Shown: positions 15,153-22,686 of the stretch, piece after piece
Layout: each line of letters starts with the position of its first letter
How positions within the stretch are numbered: the stretch's first letter is position 1
DNA from: Oscillospiraceae bacterium
GTDB lineage: Bacteria; Bacillota_A; Clostridia; Oscillospirales; Oscillospiraceae
Direction of reading: 5' to 3'
Length of the DNA: 25,238 bases
Assembly (NCBI GenBank): GCA_017936985.1
Contig: JAGBEM010000012.1
Location: forward strand, 1 to 25,238
Translations under genes and position numbers: made by a program
Notes under the pieces: generated by a model
The model's database searches: none
What the model saw: only the letters and a program-made list of their open reading frames with translations
Told to the model about the DNA's origin: nothing

Positions 15153-18100
15153 AAACGACCATCCTCCTTTCCTGTGCCATATACGGCAATGCTGCCGGTT
15201 ACGCCGTGATCGCATTCAACCAAAACATCAATATAGCTTCCGGGCAATTCCTTTGTAGGGGATACCGTGATAGAGACGGCGTTATAATGGTTCTTTTTGC
15301 GGTCTGAATGGACGGTGGTGCTGCGGGTGAATGTTGAAGCTTCGGATGTGCTTTGTACAGCATTCTGCACACCGGTTTCGTGGGCATAGCTCCATCGGTT
15401 CAGCTTTTGCACCATCCCGTACTGGACCAGGTCGTTTGTGTAGTCACAGTAATGCTGAGAGAATGTATCCGGAGCCTTGTTGCCCACAACATAGGATAAT
15501 TCTCCCCGGTTAAAGGAGCAGGTGTGGTTTGCCCGGTGCTTAAAATTGCTGTAGAAAATATCACCCTGATACTTGTTCATATCTACAACGATCTCTTTGT
15601 CACCTTCACCGGGCAGGACCAACTCCTGGGTCGGGATGTTGGCTTTTTCAATCAGAGACCGGCAAACCCGGATAGCAGCATCGTACTTGCAGAAGGACGG
15701 CTTGGAAAGTGCTGCAAGGGTCTTTTTGTTATTGGGCATAATGATCGGCAAATATCGCAACTCGGCTTCTGTAAAGCCGCACATCGCCTGCAGATAGGTT
15801 TTTCTGCTATTCAGCATATCTGCCAACAGCGGGGCTACCGGCACTTTTCTGCAGGCAGTGCCATCTGAGTGATAGATTACTGCACCTTCATCCGATAGGA
15901 ACTTATATACCAAAAGGCGGTATGCCTTCAAGCCGGGAATGGCCTCAAAATCATCCCATGTCAGTGCGCAGGCTTCCCTGGTACTCATGCCGGTAAACAG
16001 ATGGATCGGGCCAAGCAGCAAGGTGCTGTCATCCTCAAACAGCAAGGCTTTTCTCGGGCCAAAGTCCGCATCACTTTCTTCACGAACATAAGAAAGGATT
16101 CGAGCCTCTTCCTCAAAGGTGAAGGTTTTCTTCGTGAGCATATTTCGCAAATTGCGCAGCTCTTTGGATGCCCGATTGCTGATTTCCGGTAGAAGTGCAG
16201 GGATGGGATTTGTGTGGATAAAACCGCTTTCCTCCGCAACCCGCATAATGATATTTAACTGCTGCCAGTACTTAACGATGGCAACGCTGTCCTCTGGGAT
16301 GATTGCCTGCATTGCATTGCGGTAATCTTCATCGCTGGCATCCGATGGACAAAGCGCAGACAGTGCGTTTCCACCGGGACAGAACAGGATGTTTCGGGCA
16401 ATTTCGTCACGGTAGTCCCGTCGCGCCAGCAAGCGGCTGCGGCAGCAAAACCAGATAGTTTTCAGAGAGCAATCCACAAGGCGATCACCGTAGTGATCCA
16501 GCATATTCCCCACGATATAGGGGTAAATGGAATCAAGAAAGGGAACGCTCTCCAGCTTGCCAATGACGGATTCCCGGTCTTTACAACGCAGACCTTTTTG
16601 GGTTGCAGGGGAATTCCGCACTTGCCTATCCTTTGTGTTTTCAGGTGTCGATTTTCCTCTGTAATAGGCCTCGCCAACATAAACGCCGTACCTGTCCCGG
16701 TGTACGGTATAGTACAGCGAGATTTCATTGGAGAACTGATAGACAGATGGCCGCTTACGGTGCTTCACCGCGTCCAGGTCGATTTTTGCTTTTTCAAAAT
16801 CCTTTCGGAGCTTGACCAGGGTTGTTGGCTTTTTCAGCTGTTGCTGAGATACATGGATATACTCTTTTTCAACGATAAGATTGGAGGCGCTTTCATCACA
16901 CTGGGTAAAGAAAACGGGAACCGGCGCATTGGGATCGACGCTACGACCTGCGAACAAAAGCATTTTCTTTCTGGGCTGGGTGACAGTAGCATCGGATGCG
17001 ATTGCAATGATCTTACTGGGAAGGAAACCGTGATCCCGTAAGAGCGTACAAATGTTATCCTTAGAAGCAGATATAAAGGTCTGAGGAAGCAATGCAATGA
17101 AATTGGCATTATCCGTGCCGGCAGAAAGCATTGCGCCAATGTTGAATTCTTCCTCTGTGAACGGGGATACGATGGCGATCAGGTCAAATCTTTTTGCATA
17201 GTTGGCAATATCAGAAAAGATGCTGAACTGAAGGTTCTTAAATTCCATTCGATAGGCGGAGGCCACATAGATATTCGGCACAGCAACGCAGCATTTACAT
17301 CCATACTTCCTAGCTTTTTGAGACCAAGCAAGAAGAAAGTCGGGACCCGGATTTACAATCAGGATCTGAGATACATTTCGGGCCAGCACCTCAAACTGCC
17401 GCAGGAAGAAGGAACATTCGAATTTGCCGTCGTATTTGCTTCTGACATTAAAATCAGATCTCTTTCCAAATAGTTTCGGGAAGGGGTAGAGCGCTGCGCG
17501 GATCACATCGCTGGGTCTTTCGTTCTTGATATTATCAACCAGATCAAAGGCTGTTTCGGTAATGCTGATGCCATGTGTAGCATTCTGCTTTCCTTTGATT
17601 GTATACTGGAATTCCAACCAGGGATTAATTGGATCCCCTAGCTGTGTGCGATACTTATTAAATTGGCAGTAGTTCGCAAGGAGCCTAAGACCGGAAACCT
17701 TGTGCTGACGGTAGAACCGAATGGTTTTGGCCAGTTGGGAGCTGACCGTTCCTTTTAGCGCAGGCATAGAAATGTGATACACGGCTTTCCAGCAAGGGAT
17801 GAAATTGTCCTTGGTAAGTCCAAATGAATGATAGAGTTCCTCGCTTTCCTTATAGAAGCTCTCAATCGTGGCATCCTCAATTTCTGCAATTGGTAGCTGA
17901 GACTCTTTTGGGGATCTAAGAATCAGATGAATCACATAGGCTAATTTTTCGTAATTTCCTTTCGGGAATTCGGTCACAAGCTTATCCCAGTCAGCAACCA
18001 GGAAGGGAGCGAAGGTTTCAAAAAACAGCCGGCAATCCTTATCCATACCTGTCAAGACAAGCTCACTGCAAAGAGAGAAAAAAGCAGGACTATCATAGTA

Positions 18101-18307
18101 GTGGTTCTCATCAGGGGATAACAGCTGATACCTGGAAGTCTCCGCAGCAAATTCTGCTGTATGAATTCCGTCTGTATAATCAGACTTTCTGGAGTGCTCT
18201 ATATTGAGCTTTGCCAGAGCGTAACAGCGGGCAATATCCTCGTGACGAAAGATATCTATATTGAGTGCGGTAAACTTTTCTGAGATAGAAGGATAGATAT
18301 TGCTCAT
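15149..18307 (-). CDS. Large protein: methyltransferase-like middle and degenerate tyrosine-recombinase-like C-terminus
   Basis: A 1052-residue protein starting at 18307, with GGAGG nine bases upstream. Residues 1-290 are helical and unrecognised. Residues about 295-455 resemble the Rossmann fold of N6-adenine DNA methyltransferases: a strand ILIVNPGPDF, then FDLIAIVSPF near 377 where NPPF/Y would sit, then FIALLPQTFISASKDNICTLLRDHG and KKMLLFAGR. The catalytic NPPY is lost. Residues about 700-970 resemble a tyrosine recombinase: FTGMSTREACAL near 770 with Ser at the first Arg position, RKVPVAPLL, NFKHRANHTC near 922 with Lys at the second Arg, GN for GH, and a Tyr (HYCDY) near 950 at the nucleophile position. 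It is co-translated with the 468-residue partner. The fold readings are mine and need profile searches. Confidence 0.65.
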   Translation of the reverse strand: MSNIYPSISEKFTALNIDIFRHEDIARCYALAKLNIEHSRKSDYTDGIHTAEFAAETSRYQLLSPDENHYYDSPAFFSLCSELVLTGMDKDCRLFFETFAPFLVADWDKLVTEFPKGNYEKLAYVIHLILRSPKESQLPIAEIEDATIESFYKESEELYHSFGLTKDNFIPCWKAVYHISMPALKGTVSSQLAKTIRFYRQHKVSGLRLLANYCQFNKYRTQLGDPINPWLEFQYTIKGKQNATHGISITETAFDLVDNIKNERPSDVIRAALYPFPKLFGKRSDFNVRSKYDGKFECSFFLRQFEVLARNVSQILIVNPGPDFLLAWSQKARKYGCKCCVAVPNIYVASAYRMEFKNLQFSIFSDIANYAKRFDLIAIVSPFTEEEFNIGAMLSAGTDNANFIALLPQTFISASKDNICTLLRDHGFLPSKIIAIASDATVTQPRKKMLLFAGRSVDPNAPVPVFFTQCDESASNLIVEKEYIHVSQQQLKKPTTLVKLRKDFEKAKIDLDAVKHRKRPSVYQFSNEISLYYTVHRDRYGVYVGEAYYRGKSTPENTKDRQVRNSPATQKGLRCKDRESVIGKLESVPFLDSIYPYIVGNMLDHYGDRLVDCSLKTIWFCCRSRLLARRDYRDEIARNILFCPGGNALSALCPSDASDEDYRNAMQAIIPEDSVAIVKYWQQLNIIMRVAEESGFIHTNPIPALLPEISNRASKELRNLRNMLTKKTFTFEEEARILSYVREESDADFGPRKALLFEDDSTLLLGPIHLFTGMSTREACALTWDDFEAIPGLKAYRLLVYKFLSDEGAVIYHSDGTACRKVPVAPLLADMLNSRKTYLQAMCGFTEAELRYLPIIMPNNKKTLAALSKPSFCKYDAAIRVCRSLIEKANIPTQELVLPGEGDKEIVVDMNKYQGDIFYSNFKHRANHTCSFNRGELSYVVGNKAPDTFSQHYCDYTNDLVQYGMVQKLNRWSYAHETGVQNAVQSTSEASTFTRSTTVHSDRKKNHYNAVSITVSPTKELPGSYIDVLVECDHGVTGSIAVYGTGKEDGRL

Positions 18308-18433
18308 TATAAAACACCTCCACATCTAAAGTAATGAGCTAGGTAATTTGCAGAAAAATTGTATCTCTACCACAATCTTACCACTTAAAATAAATCTTTG
18401 CAAGTATATATGAAAATAATCAAGTGGGAAACT

Positions 18434-18477
18434 GTTGGTCAAAAGTTGGTCAAATTCAAAATGACGGATTTTGAATT
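18434..18477. repeat. Direct and inverted repeats at the island end near guaA
   Basis: GTTGGTCAAA occurs at 18434-18443 and again at 18445-18454, an 11-base period. An inverted repeat follows at once, with ten-base arms AATTCAAAAT (18453-18462) and ATTTTGAATT (18468-18477) around GACGG. This pattern fits integrase arm-binding sites or an operator of the large - strand gene. The 266-base stretch 18308-18573 contains these, the terminator below, and no gene. Confidence 0.6.
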
Positions 18478-18493
18478 GTGTAAAATAAGAATT

Positions 18494-18539
18494 AAAAACA
18501 CCGTATTTTGTGGAATTTACCACAAAATACGGTGTTTTT
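18494..18539. terminator. Very strong bidirectional terminator downstream of guaA
   Basis: Perfect 20-base arms (18494-18513 and 18520-18539) enclose AATTTA. The outer ends are five A and five T, so either strand yields a hairpin with a U-run. It lies 35 bases after the guaA stop and isolates the chromosome from the island. Confidence 0.88.
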
Positions 18540-18554
18540 CTAACTATTTATAGA

Positions 18555-18600
18555 ACCACATAGCCACACAGGGTCATTCCCACTCGATGGTACCGATGGG
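18555..18600. other. Candidate attachment site at the guaA 3' end
   Basis: The last codons and stop of guaA are a known, conserved integration target for genomic islands using tyrosine integrases. Here island-type recombinase genes begin within 300 bases of this end, and composition changes across it. The duplicate core that would prove integration was not found in this window and may lie to the left. Confidence 0.35.
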
Positions 18601-19575
18601 CTTGGGAGTCAGGTCGTACAGCACGCGGTTGATGCCTTCCACTTCGTGGGTGATGCGGTCGGTGATCTTATGCAGCACCGCGTAGGGGATCTCCTCGATG
18701 GTGGCGGTCATAGCATCCTTGGTATTGACGGCGCGGATGATGGCAGGCCAGCCCTCGTAGCGCATCTCATCGCGGACGCCCACGCTCTTGACATCGGGCA
18801 CAGCGATGAAATACTGCCACACATGCTCGGCAAGACCGGCGATGTCAAACTCCTCGCGGAGGATGGCATCCGCCTCGCGCAGCGCGTGCAGACGGTCGCG
18901 GGTGATGGCACCCAAGCAGCGCACGCCCAGACCGGGACCGGGGAACGGCTGACGGTAGACCATACCGTGGGGCAGACCCAGAGCCTCGCCCACCACGCGG
19001 ACCTCGTCCTTATACAGCAGCTTCACCGGCTCCACCAGCTCCATAGCCATCTCCTCGGGCAGACCGCCCACGTTGTGGTGGGACTTGACGGGCTTGCCGC
19101 TTTCGGCAGCCTTGATGCTCTCGAGAATGTCGGGGTAGATGGTACCCTGCGCCAGGAAGGAGATACCGTCCAGCTTGGCGGACTCCTCATCAAAGACCTT
19201 GATGAACTCGGCGCCGATGATCTTGCGCTTGCGCTCGGGATCGGCCACACCTGCCAGCAGATCCAGGAAACGGTCAGTGGCATCCACATAGATCAGGTTG
19301 GCATCCAGCGCCTTGCCGAACACCTCGATGACCTGCTCGCTCTCGCCCTTGCGCATCAGACCGTGGTTCACATGTACGCAGACCAGCTGCTTGCCGATGG
19401 CACGGATCAGCAGCGCTGCCACTACGGAGGAATCCACGCCGCCGCTCAGCGCCAGCAGCACCTTCTTATCGCCCACCTGTGCGCGGACCTGCGCCACCTG
19501 CTCGTCGATGAAAGCGTTGGCCTGCTCCAGTGTGGTAATACGAGCCATAGACTCGGGACGAACATTGCTATCCAT
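18574..19575 (-). CDS. guaA: GMP synthase, ATP pyrophosphatase plus dimerisation domains only (split-type GuaA)
   Basis: A 333-residue protein that converts XMP to GMP using ATP and ammonia. The start at 19575 follows AGAGG by nine bases. The PP-loop LALSGGVDSSV lies near residues 48-58. HVNHGLMRKGE, AQGTIYPD, HHNVGGLP and PFPGPGLGVR follow, ending with the family C-terminus PKPIGTIEWE. The N-terminal glutamine amidotransferase domain of the usual bacterial fused GuaA (about 510 residues) is absent, and the upstream gene ends only 25 bases away, so this is not a recent truncation with a leftover. A separate glutaminase subunit is expected elsewhere. It is probably co-transcribed with the CofE-like gene. 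Confidence 0.93.
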   Translation of the reverse strand: MDSNVRPESMARITTLEQANAFIDEQVAQVRAQVGDKKVLLALSGGVDSSVVAALLIRAIGKQLVCVHVNHGLMRKGESEQVIEVFGKALDANLIYVDATDRFLDLLAGVADPERKRKIIGAEFIKVFDEESAKLDGISFLAQGTIYPDILESIKAAESGKPVKSHHNVGGLPEEMAMELVEPVKLLYKDEVRVVGEALGLPHGMVYRQPFPGPGLGVRCLGAITRDRLHALREADAILREEFDIAGLAEHVWQYFIAVPDVKSVGVRDEMRYEGWPAIIRAVNTKDAMTATIEEIPYAVLHKITDRITHEVEGINRVLYDLTPKPIGTIEWE

Positions 19576-19600
19576 ATTCAATACCTCTGCCTTTCTGCGT

Positions 19601-20791
19601 TTAGTTGGTGTAGTTATCAAAGTAACCCTGAACGAGAACAACGGGTGTGCCCTTGTCGCCGGAACCGCTGGTCAGATCGCACAGAGATCCGATCAAATCG
19701 GTCAACTGACGGGGGGTGGTGCCCTGAGAGGCCATATTTCCCACCAGATTGTCGTTCTTCTCGCGGATGCTCTTGGAGATAGCCTCCCTCAGTGCTTCGC
19801 CGCTGAGATCCTTGAAATCGTTGTCCGCCAGATACTTCAGCTTCAGCTCGTTGGGAGTGCCGATCAGACCGTCGGTAAACGCAGGGGATACCACGGGGTC
19901 AGCCAGCTCCCAAATCTTGCCCTGAGGATCCTTGAATGCGCCGTCGCCGTAGACCATAACCTCCACGTGCTTGCCGGTGGCCTCAAAGACCCTCTTCTGC
20001 ACATCCAGCACCAGATCCTTGCACTCCTGAGGGAACAGCTTGATCCGATCCTCGGTGGACTTATTGGAGCCCAGCAGGCCGTACTTTGCATTAAAGCCAC
20101 TGCCATTGATAGGCGCGGTCAGAATATCATCCAGACTGTACACCTTCTCGGCACCATTGGCCAGCAGAATGCGCTTGGTGCGGGCGCGGGTATGGATGTC
20201 ACAGTTGAGCACATACTTGGTGTAGTCCAGGATCATCTTTGCCTGATTGGCAAAGACCACCTCCACCTCGCAGCCTGCCTCACGGATGATGCTGCTATAG
20301 TACTCCACATAGTCAACACCGGTGAACTCGTGTTTGTTCTCGCCGAACAGCTCACGGTATCTCTCCAGAGAGAGCACGTCGCTGTAGGGGTTGATGCCGG
20401 CATCGTCCAGCTTATCCAGACTGACCAGCTCATTGCCTACCTCATCGCTGGGGTAGCTGAGCATCAGAACGATCTTCTTGGCGCCCATAGCGATACCTTT
20501 CAGGCAGATGGCAAAACGGTTGCGGGACAGAATGGGGAAAATCACGCCCACTGTCTCCTCGCCAAACTTTGCCTTCACGTCTGCTGCGATATCGTTGACG
20601 GAGGCGTAGTTACCCTGCGCTCTTGCCACGATCGACTCGGTAATGCTGATGACATCTCTGTCGCGCAATGCAAAACCTTCAATTTCGGCCGCTTCGATCA
20701 CGCTGGTTGCTACGATGGCAGCCAGATCGTCACCCTCTCTGATAATGGGGCAGCGGATGCCTCGAGAAATTGTACCAACTCTTCTATCCAT
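19601..20791 (-). CDS. CofE / F420-0:L-glutamate ligase family protein of unknown substrate
   Basis: A 396-residue protein starting at 20791 (MDRRVGTISRGIRCPIIREG), with GAAAGGAAATG upstream. Residues 20-60 (DLAAIVATSVIEAAEIEGFALRDRDVISITESIVARAQG) match the F420-0:gamma-glutamyl ligase fold, which adds glutamate to a phosphorylated acceptor using GTP. A central acidic/Asn-rich part (YGDGAFKDPQGKIWELADPVVSPAF) and a DNDF...GS C-terminus are those of a longer clostridial branch. Clostridia generally lack coenzyme F420, so the true acceptor is unknown. It is next to guaA, 25 bases apart on the same strand, suggesting shared expression and perhaps a GTP link. Confidence 0.82.
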   Translation of the reverse strand: MDRRVGTISRGIRCPIIREGDDLAAIVATSVIEAAEIEGFALRDRDVISITESIVARAQGNYASVNDIAADVKAKFGEETVGVIFPILSRNRFAICLKGIAMGAKKIVLMLSYPSDEVGNELVSLDKLDDAGINPYSDVLSLERYRELFGENKHEFTGVDYVEYYSSIIREAGCEVEVVFANQAKMILDYTKYVLNCDIHTRARTKRILLANGAEKVYSLDDILTAPINGSGFNAKYGLLGSNKSTEDRIKLFPQECKDLVLDVQKRVFEATGKHVEVMVYGDGAFKDPQGKIWELADPVVSPAFTDGLIGTPNELKLKYLADNDFKDLSGEALREAISKSIREKNDNLVGNMASQGTTPRQLTDLIGSLCDLTSGSGDKGTPVVLVQGYFDNYTN

Positions 20792-20833
20792 GTTACATTT
20801 CCTTTCCTGTTTAGGGTAAAAACAAGCATTAAA

Positions 20834-20862
20834 ATTATAGTATAATTTTGTGCAGTTGTAAA
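20834..20862 (-). promoter_or_regulatory. Promoter of the CofE-like/guaA operon
   Basis: On the - strand TTTACA (20857-20862) and TATAAT (20834-20839) are 17 bases apart, with the -10 about 43 bases before the start codon. Confidence 0.7.
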
Positions 20863-20919
20863 TAAATAATCTCACAAATGCCGCAATTTTTTTCACCGGT
20901 ATTTGCGTAATTTTTTCAC

Positions 20920-20948
20920 TTTACAGTTATTTTTCCCTTTGCTATAAT
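20920..20948 (+). promoter_or_regulatory. Promoter of an orphan short transcript
   Basis: TTTACA and TATAAT are 17 bases apart on the + strand, identical boxes to the divergent promoter on the other side. There is no + strand gene downstream; a terminator follows about 30 bases later. Confidence 0.6.
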
Positions 20949-20954
20949 GTTTTT

Positions 20955-21006
20955 GTCTACACATATCATTTGCCGGTGCCGCATGGGAATGCTGCACCGT
21001 TTTTTA
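20955..21006 (+). ncRNA. Candidate small RNA of about 50 bases
   Basis: Between the promoter at 20920-20948 and the terminator hairpin at 20974-21006 lies a transcript with no coding capacity. Its only fold is the terminator stem plus a short 5' tail. It could be a genuine small RNA, a decoy terminator, or a remnant of a lost gene. Confidence 0.35.
20974..21006 (+). terminator. Hairpin with GGGA tetraloop and T-run
   Basis: CGGTGC pairs with GCACCG and GCAT pairs with ATGC across one mismatch, closing on the GNRA-type loop GGGA, followed by six T. A textbook intrinsic terminator on the + strand. Confidence 0.75.
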
Positions 21007-21047
21007 TTTACCGGCGCGCACGGCTTCAGCGCAACCGCGCTTCGCGA

Positions 21048-21082
21048 AAAAAACGGCGTACAAAAACTGTACGCCGTTTTTT
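21048..21082. terminator. Terminator of xpt (bidirectional)
   Basis: Perfect 15-base arms AAAAAACGGCGTACA and TGTACGCCGTTTTTT enclose AAAAC, eight bases beyond the xpt stop. T-runs occur on both strands. Confidence 0.85.
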
Positions 21083-21089
21083 ATATGGA

Positions 21090-21668
21090 TCATTCGTCGT
21101 CACGGAAAACGATATGTCCCTCCTGCGCCTCTTCAATGATGGCAAGGGACTTCACATTATAGCCGTCGGCACGCAGACCGTCGCCGCCGCCCTGGAAACC
21201 CTTTTCCACGGCGATACCGATGCCCACCAGCTCTGCACCTGCAGCCTCGACGATGTCGATGAGGCCGTGCATCGCATAGCCCTTGGCCATAAAGTCGTCG
21301 ATGATCAGCACGCGGTCGTCGCTGTTCAGCCACTCCTGCGCAACGATCAGCGTCACCTTTTTCTTGTAGGTATAGGAGAAGATCTCACTCTGATACAGAC
21401 CGCCTTCAATATTATCGCTCTTGGCCTTCTTGGCAAACACCATAGGCACGCCGTAGCGGGCAGCGCAGGCCGTGGCCAGAGGGATACCGCTGGCTTCCGC
21501 CGTCAGCACCATGGTAATATTCTTCGTATCAAAATGCTTGGAAAACTCATCGGCGATCTCCGTCAGCAGCACGGGGTCCACACGGTGATTCAAAAACCCG
21601 TCAACTTTGATGATATTGCCGGGAAGGACTTTACCCTCGCGGCGGATCCGTTCTTTCAGCTTTTCCAT
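21090..21668 (-). CDS. xpt: Xanthine phosphoribosyltransferase
   Basis: A 192-residue purine salvage enzyme making XMP from xanthine and PRPP; XMP is then the substrate of the GMP synthase encoded 1.5 kb away. The length equals the family norm. Motifs are FLNHRVDP near residues 25-32, VLTAEASGIPLATACA near 54-69, and the PRPP-binding RVLIIDDFMAKGYAM near 119-133. AAAGGAG precedes the start. The short leader (21669-21716) shows no purine riboswitch of the kind common upstream of xpt in Bacilli. Confidence 0.95.
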   Translation of the reverse strand: MEKLKERIRREGKVLPGNIIKVDGFLNHRVDPVLLTEIADEFSKHFDTKNITMVLTAEASGIPLATACAARYGVPMVFAKKAKSDNIEGGLYQSEIFSYTYKKKVTLIVAQEWLNSDDRVLIIDDFMAKGYAMHGLIDIVEAAGAELVGIGIAVEKGFQGGGDGLRADGYNVKSLAIIEEAQEGHIVFRDDE

Positions 21669-21716
21669 GAGCCAATCTCCTTTAAGTTATTACCCCTATC
21701 ATGACGGATATTACCC

Positions 21717-21768
21717 AAAAAAGCAAGAGGAGAAACAGCAAAAATTTGTTCTTTTTTCCTCCTGCTTT
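21717..21768 (-). terminator. Terminator downstream of the LysR gene
   Basis: Reading on the - strand, AAAGCAGGAGGAAAAA pairs with the facing TTTCTCCTCTTGCTTT with one mismatch and one wobble, and a run of six T ends the structure. It separates lysR from xpt. Confidence 0.65.
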
Positions 21769-21789
21769 GTGCCTTTTATGAGCTTTCTG

Positions 21790-22686
21790 TCAATCCTCGC
21801 TGCGGCTGTCCCTGACATAGTCAAAGAACCGCTGCGCCGCCGCCGTCATAGGCACATCGCGCAGTACGCACATATCCACGCTGCGCTGCGGAATCCGGAA
21901 ATCTGTCTTCAGCTCGCGCAGCTCGCCGCTCTCCAGCTCGCGCTTTACGAACTCCTTGGTGACACCTGCCACGCCAAAGCCGATGCTTGCCAGATCTGCC
22001 AGCAAACTTCTGGCGCCCAACTCGATCTCGGGCTTGAGATGCAGCCCGTTCTGCAGGAAATACTTCTCCAGATAGAGGCGGGACGAAGCCTTGCGATCCA
22101 GCAGGATCAACGGGAACTGAGCAATCTCCTGCAGGGTATAGGTATGGTCAAAATCGCAGCTGTAGTCCTTGGATGCCACGAACACCATATGGGTGGCAAA
22201 GCAGGGGCAGGTCTCCAGCGAGGCGGCCTCCTGCGGGGTACTGGCAAAAGCGATGTCCACCTTGCCCGACTGCAGCAGACCCAGTACCTTGTGGCTGCGG
22301 CCGCTGACGATACGGATCTGGATGGCGGGATACTGGCGGTGGAAGCTGTCCAGATAGGGCAGCAGGAACTGGCTGGCCACCGTGTCACTGGCGCCGATGG
22401 TCAGCTGACCCATCTGCAGCTCGTGAGTCTGGGACAGCTTGGCCTCGCCCGTCTCCAGCAGGCCCATAGCGCTGCGCACATACTCGTAGAGCATCTTGCC
22501 CTCCGCCGTCAGCTCCACGCCGCGGGAATTGCGGGAGAACAGACGGGTCTGCAGCTCGGATTCCAGCTGCTTGACCGACTGGCTCACCGCCGACTGGGAG
22601 ATGAACAGCGCCTGCGCCGCGGCGGTGATGTTGCCCGCCTCCGCCACTTCCTTGAAAACGCGATACAATTCCAGTTTAACAGCCAT
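21790..22686 (-). CDS. LysR-family transcriptional regulator
   Basis: A 298-residue regulator of normal LysR length. Residues 1-60 form the winged helix-turn-helix (YRVFKEVAEAGNITAAAQALFISQSAVSQSVKQLE). Residues 90-290 form the periplasmic-binding-protein-like effector domain (LTIGASDTVASQFLLPYL, then SGKVDIAFAS and LASIGFGVAGVTKEFV). The effector is unknown. Nearby genes do not make a clear target: the divergent gene is a small lipoprotein. An inverted repeat overlaps its own -10 box, suggesting autoregulation and possible control of the divergent promoter 40 bases away. Confidence 0.95.
   Translation of the reverse strand: MAVKLELYRVFKEVAEAGNITAAAQALFISQSAVSQSVKQLESELQTRLFSRNSRGVELTAEGKMLYEYVRSAMGLLETGEAKLSQTHELQMGQLTIGASDTVASQFLLPYLDSFHRQYPAIQIRIVSGRSHKVLGLLQSGKVDIAFASTPQEAASLETCPCFATHMVFVASKDYSCDFDHTYTLQEIAQFPLILLDRKASSRLYLEKYFLQNGLHLKPEIELGARSLLADLASIGFGVAGVTKEFVKRELESGELRELKTDFRIPQRSVDMCVLRDVPMTAAAQRFFDYVRDSRSED

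Larger units (their letters stand above)
7956..18573. mobile_element. Integrated mobile element or genomic island next to guaA (approximate limits)
   Basis: This block holds an excisionase-like gene, a tyrosine integrase, a MobC-like protein, a toxin-antitoxin-like pair and two further recombinase-like genes. It is lower in GC than the chromosome to its right, and it ends exactly at the 3' end of guaA, a recurrent integration site for genomic islands. The right limit is supported by gene order. The left limit is only the last host-like or cargo operon end; the element may extend left and include the cobamide operon. No att repeat pair was found in the window, and no relaxase or conjugation gene is visible. 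Confidence 0.5.

Noticed and set aside
18424..18431. AGTGGGAA near the island end as a copy of the guaA 3' sequence (GAGTGGGAATGA)
   Set aside because: The match is eight bases and in the opposite orientation to guaA, so it cannot be the direct repeat made by integration; probably chance.
18646..19782. Long + strand open frame (378 codons) antisense to guaA
   Set aside because: It mirrors a clear GuaA reading frame in GC-rich DNA, has no ribosome site, and its residues look like a codon-bias shadow.
19298..20845. 515-codon + strand open frame antisense to the CofE-like gene
   Set aside because: It is a shadow of a well-conserved gene; composition rich in Leu/Gln/His/Ala typical of antisense frames.
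21669..21789. Purine riboswitch upstream of xpt
   Set aside because: The gap holds a LysR terminator and about 45 further bases; no three-way-junction consensus is present and there is too little room.
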